A stretch of 64,000 nt of DNA from Sphingobacterium rhinopitheci (GTDB taxonomy: Bacteria > Bacteroidota > Bacteroidia > Sphingobacteriales > Sphingobacteriaceae): NCBI RefSeq assembly GCF_022627575.1, contig NZ_JADEYQ010000006.1, positions 147,696-211,695 on the forward strand. The letters are read 5' to 3'. Shown here piece after piece: positions 37,953-46,468 of the stretch. Position 1 is the first letter of the stretch, and each line of letters opens with the position of its first letter. The notes under the pieces are model-generated. The model saw only the letters and a program-made list of their open reading frames with translations. It made no database searches and was not told the DNA's origin. A program made the translations under genes and the position numbers.

Positions 37953-39362
37953 ATGACAAAATTTATTAAAAAAAACTTCTTATTAGAATCTAAATTAGCC
38001 GAAAAGCTATATCATGATGTTGCAAAAGATTTACCAATTATTGACTATCACAATCATTTGTCTCCTCAGTTAATCAGTGAAAATCATAAATTCACAGATT
38101 TAACATCCATTTGGCTCAATGGAGATCATTACAAATGGCGTGCTATGCGTGTATTAGGTATTGAGGAAAAATATATAACAGGCAATGTATCTTCTCAAGA
38201 GAAATTTTTGAAATGGGCCCAAACAGTTCCTTATACGCTTCGAAATCCATTATACCATTGGACACATATGGAGCTTACTAATCCTTTTGGAATTGACAGA
38301 CTTTTAAATCCTAGTACAGCATTAGATATTTATGAGGAAGCAAATCAGAAATTACAATCGGACAACTATAGCACCCAAAGTTTATTGCAACACTATAAGG
38401 TGGAGATGCTAGGTACTACAGATGATCCTACTGATACGTTAGAATATCATAATAAACTCAAGAATAACACTTTTAATTGCCAAGTTAAACCAACATTCAG
38501 ACCAGATAAAGTGTTTAACATCACAAACGGAAGCGAATTTAGAAAATATATACATTCCTTAGGTACAGTTTCAAACATAAATATTAATGATTTAGAAAGT
38601 CTTGAAGCGGCCCTATCTGCAAGGATAGATTATTTTGACAATATAGGCTGTGTAGCTTCAGACCATGGTTTTCGGTATATCCCTACCAAACCTATTTTCA
38701 CTAAATCGGAGGTGAATACGATATTTAGAAATGTGATACAAGGGAATGACAGCAATGTAACTGCATATGCAGAAAGCTATGGTTATTATTTACTGTTATT
38801 CTTATGTCAAAAATATTTTGAGAAAGAATGGGTTCAACAATTTCATCTTGGTGCCATTAGAAATACCAATACTTACAAATTAGATCTATTAGGTCCTGAT
38901 ACAGGCTATGATAGCATAGGTGATTATCCACAAGCTGAAAGAATCGCTTATTTCTTCAATGAATTAGAAAATAAAGAATGCCTCAGCAAAACTATTATTT
39001 ATAATTTGAACCCTAAAGATAATGCCGTTTTTGCCGCTATGACTGGAAATTTTCAAGGTGAAGGTATAAAAGGTAAAATACAGTATGGTTCAGCATGGTG
39101 GTTCATGGATCAATTGGATGGAATGACAGATCAGATAAATACGCTATCCAATATGGGCCTTCTCTCCTGTTTTATAGGGATGCTTACAGATTCAAGAAGT
39201 TTTCTATCGTATTCAAGACATGAATATTTTAGAAGATTACTATGTAATATTTTCGCGAATGATATCAATAAAGGAGTTCTCCCTAATGATGAGGAATTGA
39301 TACATAAAATAATAAAAGATATTTGCTATTTTAATGCAAAGAATTATTTTAAAAACATGTAA
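37953..39362 (+). CDS. uxaC: Glucuronate isomerase (uronate isomerase)
   Basis: The 469-residue amidohydrolase-superfamily enzyme converts D-glucuronate to D-fructuronate. Family features are the metal motif in PIIDYHNHLSP, MRVLGIEEKYITG, VEMLGTTDDPTD, VASDHGFRY and FLSYSRHEYFRRLLCN near the end. It starts the pathway carried out by the surrounding genes. Its last six codons and stop lie in a 54-base tandem duplication whose second copy repeats the same coding end downstream. Confidence 0.96.
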   Translation: MTKFIKKNFLLESKLAEKLYHDVAKDLPIIDYHNHLSPQLISENHKFTDLTSIWLNGDHYKWRAMRVLGIEEKYITGNVSSQEKFLKWAQTVPYTLRNPLYHWTHMELTNPFGIDRLLNPSTALDIYEEANQKLQSDNYSTQSLLQHYKVEMLGTTDDPTDTLEYHNKLKNNTFNCQVKPTFRPDKVFNITNGSEFRKYIHSLGTVSNININDLESLEAALSARIDYFDNIGCVASDHGFRYIPTKPIFTKSEVNTIFRNVIQGNDSNVTAYAESYGYYLLLFLCQKYFEKEWVQQFHLGAIRNTNTYKLDLLGPDTGYDSIGDYPQAERIAYFFNELENKECLSKTIIYNLNPKDNAVFAAMTGNFQGEGIKGKIQYGSAWWFMDQLDGMTDQINTLSNMGLLSCFIGMLTDSRSFLSYSRHEYFRRLLCNIFANDINKGVLPNDEELIHKIIKDICYFNAKNYFKNM

Positions 39363-39448
39363 AATATTCTAAAACTAATTTCTACCTAACCTAAGAATTA
39401 TTTTAAAAACATGTAAAATATTCTAAAACCAATTTCTACCTAACCTAA
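39341..39448 (+). repeat. 54-bp tandem duplication at the uxaC 3' end
   Basis: Copy 1 (39341-39394) holds the last codons and stop of uxaC plus 32 bases; copy 2 (39395-39448) follows directly and differs at one base (AAAACTAATT versus AAAACCAATT). A third partial unit (GAATTA) runs into the ATG of the permease gene. The near identity points to a recent event. Confidence 0.95.
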
Positions 39449-39453
39449 GAATT

Positions 39454-40815
39454 ATGAATAAACAAAGAATAGGTTCATATAGATGGACTATTTGTGCCTT
39501 GTTATTTTTCGCAACAACTGTAAATTATTTGGACCGGCAAGTTCTAAGCTTATTGCATCCTATGCTTGAGGATCAATTTGGTTGGACCAATTCAGATTAT
39601 GCAGATATCACAGCTACATTCCAATTTGTATATGCGGTATCGATGCTATTTGCGGGAAGATTTATAGATAAACTAGGCACTAAAAAAGGTTTAGCAATAG
39701 CCATTATTGTATGGTCATTAGGTGCTATAGCACATGCATATGCCATAGAAATGGGCCAAATGGCAGCAGATCTATTTAGTATACAAACGGTCTCAGTGTC
39801 TATTATAGGATTTATATTAGCACGTGCTATTTTAGGTATTGGTGAAGCTGGAAATTTCCCTGCTGCTATAAAAGCTACTGCAGAATACTTTCCCAAAAAA
39901 GAACGTGCCTTAGCTACCGGTATTTTTAACTCTGGCACTAACGTTGGTGCCATCTTAGCGCCACTTACTGTACCATGGATGGCGATCAACTGGGGATGGC
40001 AATCCGCTTTTTTAATAGTAGGTGCGGTTGGTTTTTTATGGTTAATATTTTGGTTTATATACTATGATTCTCCGGAGAAGCAAAAGCGATTATCCAAGCC
40101 TGAATTAGATTATATACTGAGCGACTCTATCTTAGCAGAAAATAAATCATCACAGACCCCACAGCCTAAAGTTTCGTGGCTTATATTATTAAAATTCAAA
40201 CAAACTTGGTCATTTACCATCGGTAAATTTTTAACAGATGGCGTTTGGTGGTTTTTCTTATTTTGGCTTCCATCCTATTTAAAATCTCAATACCATATGC
40301 AAACCTCAGAAATGGTATTACCTCTTACTGTTTTGTATAGTATGACGATGTTTGGCTCTATCGGAGGTGGAGCATTTCCTATGTATTTTATTAACAAAGG
40401 GTACAGCGCCTATGATGGAAGAATGCGCGCAATGCTTATCATTGCCCTATTTCCTTTAGTAATTCTAGCTGCTCAACCACTTGGACAATACTCATTTTGG
40501 CTACCTGTTATTTTGATTGGTATTGGCGCATCTGCTCATCAAGCATGGTCAGCAAATATTTTTTCTACAGTATCGGATATGTTTCCAAAGGCTGCAACAG
40601 CTACTGTCACAGGGATTGGAGGAATGGCTGGTGGTATCGGAGGTGTATTGATTTCTAAATTGGGAGGCAAGTTATTTGATTATTATCAAGGCTTAGGATC
40701 ACTACAAACGGGATACCTAATCATGTTTTCAATATGCTCAGTTATGTATCTAATAGCGTGGTGCATCATGAAATTATTAGTACCCAAGATGAAAGTAGTA
40801 AACCTACCCAAGTAA
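39454..40815 (+). CDS. exuT: Hexuronate MFS transporter, ExuT-like (ACS family)
   Basis: The 453-residue permease has 12 predicted TM segments and the anion:cation symporter motifs VNYLDRQVLSLLHP (first helix), RAILGIGEAGNFPAAIK and FNSGTNVGAILAPL. It should bring glucuronate, and possibly galacturonate, in with protons. It closes the SDR-uxuA-uxaC operon. No altronate-branch genes (uxaA, uxaB) are in the window, so galacturonate use cannot be claimed from here. Confidence 0.92.
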   Translation: MNKQRIGSYRWTICALLFFATTVNYLDRQVLSLLHPMLEDQFGWTNSDYADITATFQFVYAVSMLFAGRFIDKLGTKKGLAIAIIVWSLGAIAHAYAIEMGQMAADLFSIQTVSVSIIGFILARAILGIGEAGNFPAAIKATAEYFPKKERALATGIFNSGTNVGAILAPLTVPWMAINWGWQSAFLIVGAVGFLWLIFWFIYYDSPEKQKRLSKPELDYILSDSILAENKSSQTPQPKVSWLILLKFKQTWSFTIGKFLTDGVWWFFLFWLPSYLKSQYHMQTSEMVLPLTVLYSMTMFGSIGGGAFPMYFINKGYSAYDGRMRAMLIIALFPLVILAAQPLGQYSFWLPVILIGIGASAHQAWSANIFSTVSDMFPKAATATVTGIGGMAGGIGGVLISKLGGKLFDYYQGLGSLQTGYLIMFSICSVMYLIAWCIMKLLVPKMKVVNLPK

Positions 40816-40826
40816 AAATAAATATA

Positions 40827-41864
40827 TTAGATACGAGTTTCTTTTAAAGAAGATTTGCGTATATGCATACTCGTATCTAATTCTATTGTTTCAAAATAAT
40901 CGATTTCTCTTTTAGTTTTTATCATTTTCACTAATTGTGTCATGGCCAAATAGCCAATTTGTTTCCCTGGTTGAGAGATGGTAGAAAGTGAAGGATTCAT
41001 TGCAAATGCCGCTTTCGTATTAGCGAAACCTATGACAGCGATATCATTGGGTACGTTGATATTCATATCAGCTAATATCCCCAACGAACGGATGGTAATA
41101 AGATCTGTAGCACCAAAAATAGCATCTGGTTTATTTTTAGATTTAAAGGCCTTTTTCAAAGCTTTTCTAATATCCGCATCTATCGTATTCGTATTTTTTA
41201 AATTACAGGGGATATAGTTCTCCGGATTGAAAGGGATTCTATATTCCTGGAGTGCTGCTAAAAAACCACTTAATCGTTCATTAGCGACACCCAATTGCGA
41301 ACCAGTAATATGCAGAATATTCGTACAGCCCTGCTTTATCAGATGAACGGTTGCTTGATATGCACCATCAAAATTTTTAACCCCATATTTATAGGTATTT
41401 AATTGGCTATTGATACGATCAAAAAGAACTACGGGTACTTTACTAAGTTTCAAATTAAGTAACATATCTATGTTTGAACTTTCACTGACAGGAGAAATCA
41501 ATAAGCCATCAATTCCTCTAGCCTTCAAAACCTCGATACAGGAGCGTTCAATACTTTCATCTTCCATGCTTTGCATGATAATAATATCGTATTTCGATTC
41601 TATAGCTACTTCTTGGATCCCTTCCAAAATCTGTGAAACCAAGTCATTGTTAATCGCACAAGCGATCACTGCAATGGTATTTGACCGACCTAATTTTAAG
41701 CTCTGTGCCACTTTGTTGATAGAAAAGTTATTCGCCTTGGCATAATCTCTTATTCTACTTTTAGTAGATTCGCTGATCTCATGACTATCCGACAGTGCCT
41801 TTGAAACCGTAGATATAGAAACTTGAAGAGCTATAGAAATATCTTTAATTGTAATCTTCGTCAT
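40827..41864 (-). CDS. LacI-family transcriptional regulator of the glucuronate locus
   Basis: The 345-residue protein has an N-terminal LacI helix-turn-helix (ITIKDISIALQVSISTVSKA, with ALSDSHEISESTKSRI following) and the hinge helix NKVAQSLKLGRSN. A periplasmic-binding-protein-like effector domain follows (IAVIACAINNDLVSQI to ISQPGKQIGYLAMTQL). It converges on the hexuronate permease, 11 bases apart. The effector is probably a hexuronate or a pathway intermediate, and the palindrome at 35841-35862 is its likely target; both points are inference. Confidence 0.9.
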   Translation of the reverse strand: MTKITIKDISIALQVSISTVSKALSDSHEISESTKSRIRDYAKANNFSINKVAQSLKLGRSNTIAVIACAINNDLVSQILEGIQEVAIESKYDIIIMQSMEDESIERSCIEVLKARGIDGLLISPVSESSNIDMLLNLKLSKVPVVLFDRINSQLNTYKYGVKNFDGAYQATVHLIKQGCTNILHITGSQLGVANERLSGFLAALQEYRIPFNPENYIPCNLKNTNTIDADIRKALKKAFKSKNKPDAIFGATDLITIRSLGILADMNINVPNDIAVIGFANTKAAFAMNPSLSTISQPGKQIGYLAMTQLVKMIKTKREIDYFETIELDTSMHIRKSSLKETRI

Positions 41865-42275
41865 AAATTAGTTCATTTAGTTAAAATAAGAAAAGACTTG
41901 CGTACAACCAAATTAACGTACGATTTTTTCACTATAATCAGCAGATTAGTAATAGATAAACTACTTAAAAACAGAATATTTTAAACAACCAATACAAGAG
42001 CTTATTTACGCAGCCATGAGTATTACTTACATACAAATAATCGACTCTCCATTTTAGGCTTATATTTAGCTCGTTGAAAATAAACAATCTCCCATCTTTA
42101 GCAACTAGCTTAATAATGAAGTACGCCTCAAACTTATAGTTTTAAGGAGCTAACACAATTATTCATTTACGAAATTAGCTATTGACTACCTATACCGACA
42201 GAAAGCTACTATACCATAGAAGCAATAATGTCGCTATATATAACTCTGCGACACCATAATACTTCAGCATTAGGC
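41865..42275. other. Intergenic region upstream of the LacI regulator
   Basis: About 410 bases of AT-rich spacer. I found no copy of the 35841-35862 palindrome, no convincing promoter and no open frame with coding character. Confidence 0.5.
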
Positions 42276-42310
42276 AAAAAAAAACAGCCCAAAATAATTT
42301 GAGCTGTTTT
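42276..42310 (-). terminator. Terminator of the symporter gene
   Basis: Minus-strand stem AAAACAGCTC / GGGCTGTTTT (one mismatch) followed by a long U run (A9 on the plus strand from 42276). Confidence 0.85.
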
Positions 42311-42333
42311 AAATATTTTATGTTAACTAGTTG

Positions 42334-43782
42334 TTAGTCTCTAACTTCTTCTAAAAAATTAGGGTTTTTAGAAGCCTCTTCATCAAATTCACCTTCCCAT
42401 TTAGATACTACAACAGTTGCTAGACAGTTACCAATAACATTTACCGATGTACGTGCCATATCCATTAATTCATCAATACCTAATATCGCTGCAATAACGA
42501 ATGTTGGTAAACCAAATTGATCTGCTGTTGCAATTAACACGATTAAGGATGCTCTAGGTACTGCAGCTACCCCTTTCGAAGTAATCATAAGTGTAAAAGC
42601 TATCAATAATTGCTCGCCTATAGACAAATCAATACCTGCAGCCTGTGCTACAAAAATAGAAGCTAAAGAAAGATATAAGGAAGTACCATCCAAATTAAAA
42701 CTATATCCTGTAGGAATTACAAAAGACACAATCTTACGAGGAACACCAAAACGTTCCATGTTTTCCATAGCTTTAGGAAGTGCGGCATCCGAACTTGTAG
42801 TCGCAAATGCGATAGAAACAGGCTCTTTTACAGCTTGAATAAAACGTTTTATAGGCACTTTCAAATACAAGGCTATCGGCAATAATACAAGCAGCAAAAA
42901 GAACAATAAAGCGATATATAAACTCATTAATAACATAAACAAATTTTTCAGGATATCCGTCCCTAAGTGTCCTACCGTATAAGCCATAGCTGCTCCAACA
43001 CCAATTGGTGCAAAATACATCACGATATTGGTAAACTTAAACATGGCCTCGGACAATGATTCCGTAAAATCAACCAATGGCTTTCGCTTTTTCTCATCTA
43101 CCATGGCGAGTCCAATACCAAATATCACCCCAAATATTACAATTTGTAATACTTTATTTTCGTATACCGATTTAACGATATTTTCGGGAAATGTATCTCT
43201 AATAAATACATTAAGCTTATATACCCAATGTACATCATTTGGCAAGTGATCTAATGCCTTTTGATCTGATGCTGTTAGCACAGATGTTGTCGGAAGCTCT
43301 TCATGTGGCATATTCGCAACATCTACACCTACCCCAGCTTTAGTAATATTAATTACAGCTAAACCAATAAAAATAGCTAATGTAGTCGCACAAAAGAAGT
43401 AAAGCATCGATTTCCAAGCCATACGGCCAACAGATTTAAGATCAGAATGCCCTGCTATACCAAACACGAGTGTGGCAAATAGTATCGGTCCGACAATAGT
43501 CTTTACTAATTTGATGAAACCTTGGCTTAATGGATGAAGCGAAATAGCTAGATTAGGAAAATCTAAACCTACAAAAACACCTAGAATTAAACAGGTTAGA
43601 ATCCACGTTGTCAAGTTTTTACGCATTAAAGCATTAAGCGTAAGTACTGCAGCAGTAACCCATCTCACTCCAATCATAACGGAAGGAGAAACTGTAAACA
43701 AATTAAATTCGTAGATCAGGGTTATAATTATAGCAAGGGTTATAGTAACGAGAGTTACAAAACTTACATTTTTTTTAGACAT
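42334..43782 (-). CDS. Dicarboxylate/amino acid:cation symporter (DAACS family)
   Basis: The 482-residue membrane protein is a GltP/DctA-type symporter that takes up glutamate, aspartate or C4-dicarboxylates with protons or sodium. Diagnostic parts are the re-entrant loop HP1 with ATTSSDAALPKAMENMERFGVP, cited here as TSSDAALPKAMENME, the TM7 motif SFNLDGTSLYLSLAS and TSKGVAAVPRAS. The N-terminal region contains two extra hydrophobic segments before the conserved core, making it longer than typical GltP (~430). Monocistronic. Confidence 0.93.
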   Translation of the reverse strand: MSKKNVSFVTLVTITLAIIITLIYEFNLFTVSPSVMIGVRWVTAAVLTLNALMRKNLTTWILTCLILGVFVGLDFPNLAISLHPLSQGFIKLVKTIVGPILFATLVFGIAGHSDLKSVGRMAWKSMLYFFCATTLAIFIGLAVINITKAGVGVDVANMPHEELPTTSVLTASDQKALDHLPNDVHWVYKLNVFIRDTFPENIVKSVYENKVLQIVIFGVIFGIGLAMVDEKKRKPLVDFTESLSEAMFKFTNIVMYFAPIGVGAAMAYTVGHLGTDILKNLFMLLMSLYIALLFFLLLVLLPIALYLKVPIKRFIQAVKEPVSIAFATTSSDAALPKAMENMERFGVPRKIVSFVIPTGYSFNLDGTSLYLSLASIFVAQAAGIDLSIGEQLLIAFTLMITSKGVAAVPRASLIVLIATADQFGLPTFVIAAILGIDELMDMARTSVNVIGNCLATVVVSKWEGEFDEEASKNPNFLEEVRD

Positions 43783-43813
43783 CTAGTTATGTTTTATAAA
43801 GTAATTATAACAA

Positions 43814-43821
43814 CAAAAATA
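43814..43821 (-). promoter_or_regulatory. Candidate -7 element of the symporter gene
   Basis: TATTTTTG on the minus strand fits TAnnTTTG, 31 bases upstream of the start codon. Confidence 0.4.
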
Positions 43822-43869
43822 TAAAAAGGAATAACTTAAACAAATAAAATAAATGTATTTGTAACCGAA

Positions 43870-43895
43870 AAAGCACAACCGTTGGGTCGTGCTTT
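43870..43895 (-). terminator. Terminator of the ferredoxin gene
   Basis: Stem AAAGCACGACC / GGTTGTGCTTT on the minus strand (one mismatch), followed by U-rich sequence, 25 bases after the ferredoxin stop. Confidence 0.75.
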
Positions 43896-43920
43896 AGATA
43901 TTTTTAGACTAGTTTCGCTA

Positions 43921-44271
43921 TTACTCAGCGTGTAACCATGCTTTCTTAGCCAATAGTTCTTCTTCTTCTTCTACAACGTCTTCATCTTCGATACAACAGT
44001 CTACAGGACAAACTGCTGCACATTGAGGCTCATCATGAAAACCTACACACTCTGTACACTTGTCAGATACGATATAATATACCTCATCGGATACTGCGTC
44101 TTGAGATGCTGAAGCATCAATAGTAACACCATCACCAAAATCAATAACTCCTTCTAAAGCTGTACCGTCCGAAAACTTCCATGAAACGCCGGCATCATAT
44201 ATTGCATTATTTGGGCACTCTGGTTCACATGCTCCACAATTAATACACTCGTCTGTAATTTTTATTGCCAT
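43921..44271 (-). CDS. 4Fe-4S dicluster ferredoxin
   Basis: The 116-residue ferredoxin has one cysteine set near the N-terminus (CINCGACEPECPN, Cys9, 12, 15, 19) and the second near residue 72-90 (CTECVGFHDEPQCAAVCPVD). The insert of about 50 residues between them, and the acidic EEEEE C-terminus, are features seen in Bacteroidetes ferredoxins. It transfers single low-potential electrons in the cytoplasm. It is divergent from the acyl-CoA reductase gene, with 164 bases between the starts. Confidence 0.94.
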   Translation of the reverse strand: MAIKITDECINCGACEPECPNNAIYDAGVSWKFSDGTALEGVIDFGDGVTIDASASQDAVSDEVYYIVSDKCTECVGFHDEPQCAAVCPVDCCIEDEDVVEEEEELLAKKAWLHAE

Positions 44272-44314
44272 TTATAACCTTACAATTATAATAAATAAAC
44301 TAATTTTGTCTTGT

Positions 44315-44322
44315 CAAATTTA
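44315..44322 (-). promoter_or_regulatory. Candidate -7 element of the ferredoxin gene
   Basis: TAAATTTG on the minus strand fits TAnnTTTG, 43 bases upstream of the ATG. Confidence 0.4.
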
Positions 44323-44435
44323 GAAAATGAAATTGAACTATTCTTATAAAAGTATATAATTTCGGTAGTCTTTCTCTTATTTGACATTACAAAGATAAAT
44401 GAAATAAATATCAGAACGATTCTAAATTAAATATT

Positions 44436-45449
44436 TTGACAAAAATTTCGAGAATAGAAGCACTAGCTAAGCTAGGCGATTGGATGCAAACATTAGACGA
44501 ACCAACATTATCGTTTATACAATCTTTATATCATAAAAATCCATGGTATACATTTGACAATGTACAAAAGCAGCTTCAAGCAATAGGAGAATCCCTTAAT
44601 AAAGATAACTTAACCACTTGGGTAGAAAGTTATGAGGCACCAGAAAACACCAAAACTGTAGGTTTAATATTGGCTGGAAACTTACCACTTGTCGGATTTC
44701 ACGACATTCTTTGCACCCTTATTATGGGTTTCAATGCGATGATAAAAGTTTCTTCGGATGATGCAGGTTTAACCACTTACATTTTGAAAAAGCTAGTAGA
44801 AATAGAGCCTTCATTTAAATCAAAAATACATATTGTCGAACGATTAGGAGATTTTGACCTTGTAATTGCTACAGGATCAAACAATTCTTCACGTTATTTT
44901 GAGCATTATTTTGGTAAAAAACCGCATATAATCCGTAAAAACAGAAACTCACTCGCTATTATTCATGGCGATGAAACACCTGAGGAATTAGCGGAGTTAG
45001 GTAAAGATATATTTGATTATTTTGGATTGGGTTGTCGTTCAGTATCGAAAATTTATATTCCCAAAGGTTATAATATTGCCACATTCTATGAAGCCATAGA
45101 AAGTTACAAAACGGTCCAAGATCATTACAAGTACAATAACAACTACGACTACAATAAATCAATTTATTTGATCAATGGTGATAAACACTTTGACAATGGC
45201 TTTTTATTATTGAAGGAAGACACCAATTTGGCTTCACCATTAGCGGTAGTTTTTTATGAAGAATATGATAACTTAGATAAGTTAACAGAGCACTTAGAAG
45301 ATGTAAAAGAAACTATTCAATGTATAGTAAGCACTAAATCAATCACAGCTTCTATTCCGTGCTTTCCTTTAGGGCAAAGCCAATCACCAAGTTTAAGTGA
45401 TTATGCTGATGGCATCAATACTTTGGAATTTTTGAATACGAATAAATAA
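44436..45449 (+). CDS. Acyl-CoA reductase, LuxC-like
   Basis: The 337-residue protein belongs to the LuxC-type acyl-CoA reductase family in the aldehyde dehydrogenase superfamily, which reduces a fatty acyl-CoA to the aldehyde with NADPH through a thioester. The catalytic Cys is in YFGLGCRSVSK (about residue 200), and the nucleotide-binding region contains IATGSNNSSRYFEHYF. Translation appears to start at TTG (44436); the next ATG is 16 codons in and would cut conserved sequence. No LuxE or LuxA/B genes accompany it. The physiological acyl substrate is unknown. Confidence 0.88.
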   Translation: MTKISRIEALAKLGDWMQTLDEPTLSFIQSLYHKNPWYTFDNVQKQLQAIGESLNKDNLTTWVESYEAPENTKTVGLILAGNLPLVGFHDILCTLIMGFNAMIKVSSDDAGLTTYILKKLVEIEPSFKSKIHIVERLGDFDLVIATGSNNSSRYFEHYFGKKPHIIRKNRNSLAIIHGDETPEELAELGKDIFDYFGLGCRSVSKIYIPKGYNIATFYEAIESYKTVQDHYKYNNNYDYNKSIYLINGDKHFDNGFLLLKEDTNLASPLAVVFYEEYDNLDKLTEHLEDVKETIQCIVSTKSITASIPCFPLGQSQSPSLSDYADGINTLEFLNTNK

Positions 45450-45498
45450 TCATGTTACTTCAATAGTGAATTCATAAAAAATTCTAACTTTGTTAACT

Positions 45499-45702
45499 AT
45501 GTATGTGATTAAAGTAAAGGGTGTGGCAAAAATTCCTGATTATGTTCAATTACGTGATGATTCATTCACGTTATTAGCATATTTCAGAGTCGATAGACCT
45601 GACAAATCATTAGAAAAAATAGGGCTAGGCGATAAAGCCGAAGAAATCATGAAAATGGTTCAAGAACTGCCCTTTGGACAGATTAAAAAAATCGAATTTT
45701 AG
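45499..45702 (+). CDS. Conserved small protein upstream of ftsE, unknown function
   Basis: The 67-residue product (start chosen at ATG 45499; an in-frame TTG is three codons earlier) is soluble, mixed alpha/beta: MYVIKVKGVAKIPDYVQL, then LLAYFRVDRPDKSLEKIG and EEIMKMVQELPFGQIKK. It shows no named domain that I recognise. It ends three bases before the ftsE start, so the two genes are very probably co-transcribed and perhaps functionally linked. Confidence 0.7.
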   Translation: MYVIKVKGVAKIPDYVQLRDDSFTLLAYFRVDRPDKSLEKIGLGDKAEEIMKMVQELPFGQIKKIEF

Positions 45703-45705
45703 ATT

Positions 45706-46386
45706 ATGGGAGAAAATACGGTTATACGTTTAAAAAACGTAGATATATACCAACAAAAGCACTTGGTTTTATCAAACGTAAATTTAGAAATAAAACAAAA
45801 TGAATTTATCTATTTAATTGGACAATCGGGAACAGGAAAAAGCTCCCTATTAAAGATTATTTATGGTGATCTATATATTGCTAATGGTGAAGGTGTAGTT
45901 GCAGGATTTGATTTACGCAAAATAAATGATAATGATGTACCTTACCTTCGTCGAAAACTAGGTATTGTATTTCAGGACTTTCATCTATTGAATGACAGAA
46001 CGGTAGAAAAGAATCTAGAATTTGTCTTAAAAGCTACAGGTTGGACAGACAAAAAACTTATTGAAAGTAGAATGGTCGATGTGCTTGAAAAAGTAGGTTT
46101 ACGCTCTAAACTACATAAAATGCCGCACGAATTATCGGGTGGAGAGCAACAGCGTGTCGTAATAGCGCGTGCTTTACTCAACAATCCGGAGATTATTCTT
46201 GCCGATGAGCCAACGGGTAATTTGGACCCTGCTACATCCGAAGAAATTGTTTTATTACTCCGCGACATTGCTTCTGCAGGAACAGCAGTATTAATGGCTA
46301 CACATGATTACCAAATCATTCGTAACATGCCCTCACGCATCATAAAAACTGGTGATGGCGCATTACATGACAATGTAAGCATATAA
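45706..46386 (+). CDS. ftsE: Cell-division ABC ATPase FtsE
   Basis: The 226-residue ABC ATPase has Walker A GQSGTGKSS (about 38-46), the Q-loop VFQDFHLL, signature LSGGEQQR, Walker B IILADEPTGNLD with the catalytic Glu and the switch His in ATHDYQ. It matches FtsE, which works with the membrane protein FtsX to activate peptidoglycan hydrolases at the division site. No ftsX is adjacent; a LolD-like lipoprotein exporter ATPase is a possible alternative, but the compact length and absence of partners favour FtsE. Confidence 0.82.
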   Translation: MGENTVIRLKNVDIYQQKHLVLSNVNLEIKQNEFIYLIGQSGTGKSSLLKIIYGDLYIANGEGVVAGFDLRKINDNDVPYLRRKLGIVFQDFHLLNDRTVEKNLEFVLKATGWTDKKLIESRMVDVLEKVGLRSKLHKMPHELSGGEQQRVVIARALLNNPEIILADEPTGNLDPATSEEIVLLLRDIASAGTAVLMATHDYQIIRNMPSRIIKTGDGALHDNVSI

Positions 46387-46409
46387 TTATACTGACAAAC
46401 ACAACAAAA

Positions 46410-46459
46410 TCCGACATTTTGTAAGTAATGACAACAGATATTACTGACAAGGTGTCGGA
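46410..46459. promoter_or_regulatory. Nested inverted repeat before grpE-dnaJ, candidate heat-shock operator
   Basis: Arms 46410-46429 and 46440-46459 are inverse copies at 17 of 20 positions, with a 10-base spacer. Each arm is itself a small palindrome: CCGACATTTTGTAAG (46411-46425) and CTGACAAGGTGTCGG (46444-46458), sharing a GACA-n3-TGT core, with centres 33 bases apart, about three helical turns. The position, just before the grpE-dnaJ chaperone operon, suggests a repressor or activator site. It is not CIRCE. Confidence 0.6.
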
Positions 46460-46468
46460 TATTTTATA

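Noticed and set aside
39341..39448. Tandem repeats considered as a CRISPR-like or attachment site
   Set aside because: Only two direct, adjacent units without spacers, no cas genes or integrase; one unit is plainly the coding end of uxaC.
41865..42275. Second LacI operator near the regulator gene
   Set aside because: A CG-centred stretch around 41920 was examined but has too little symmetry to support a site.
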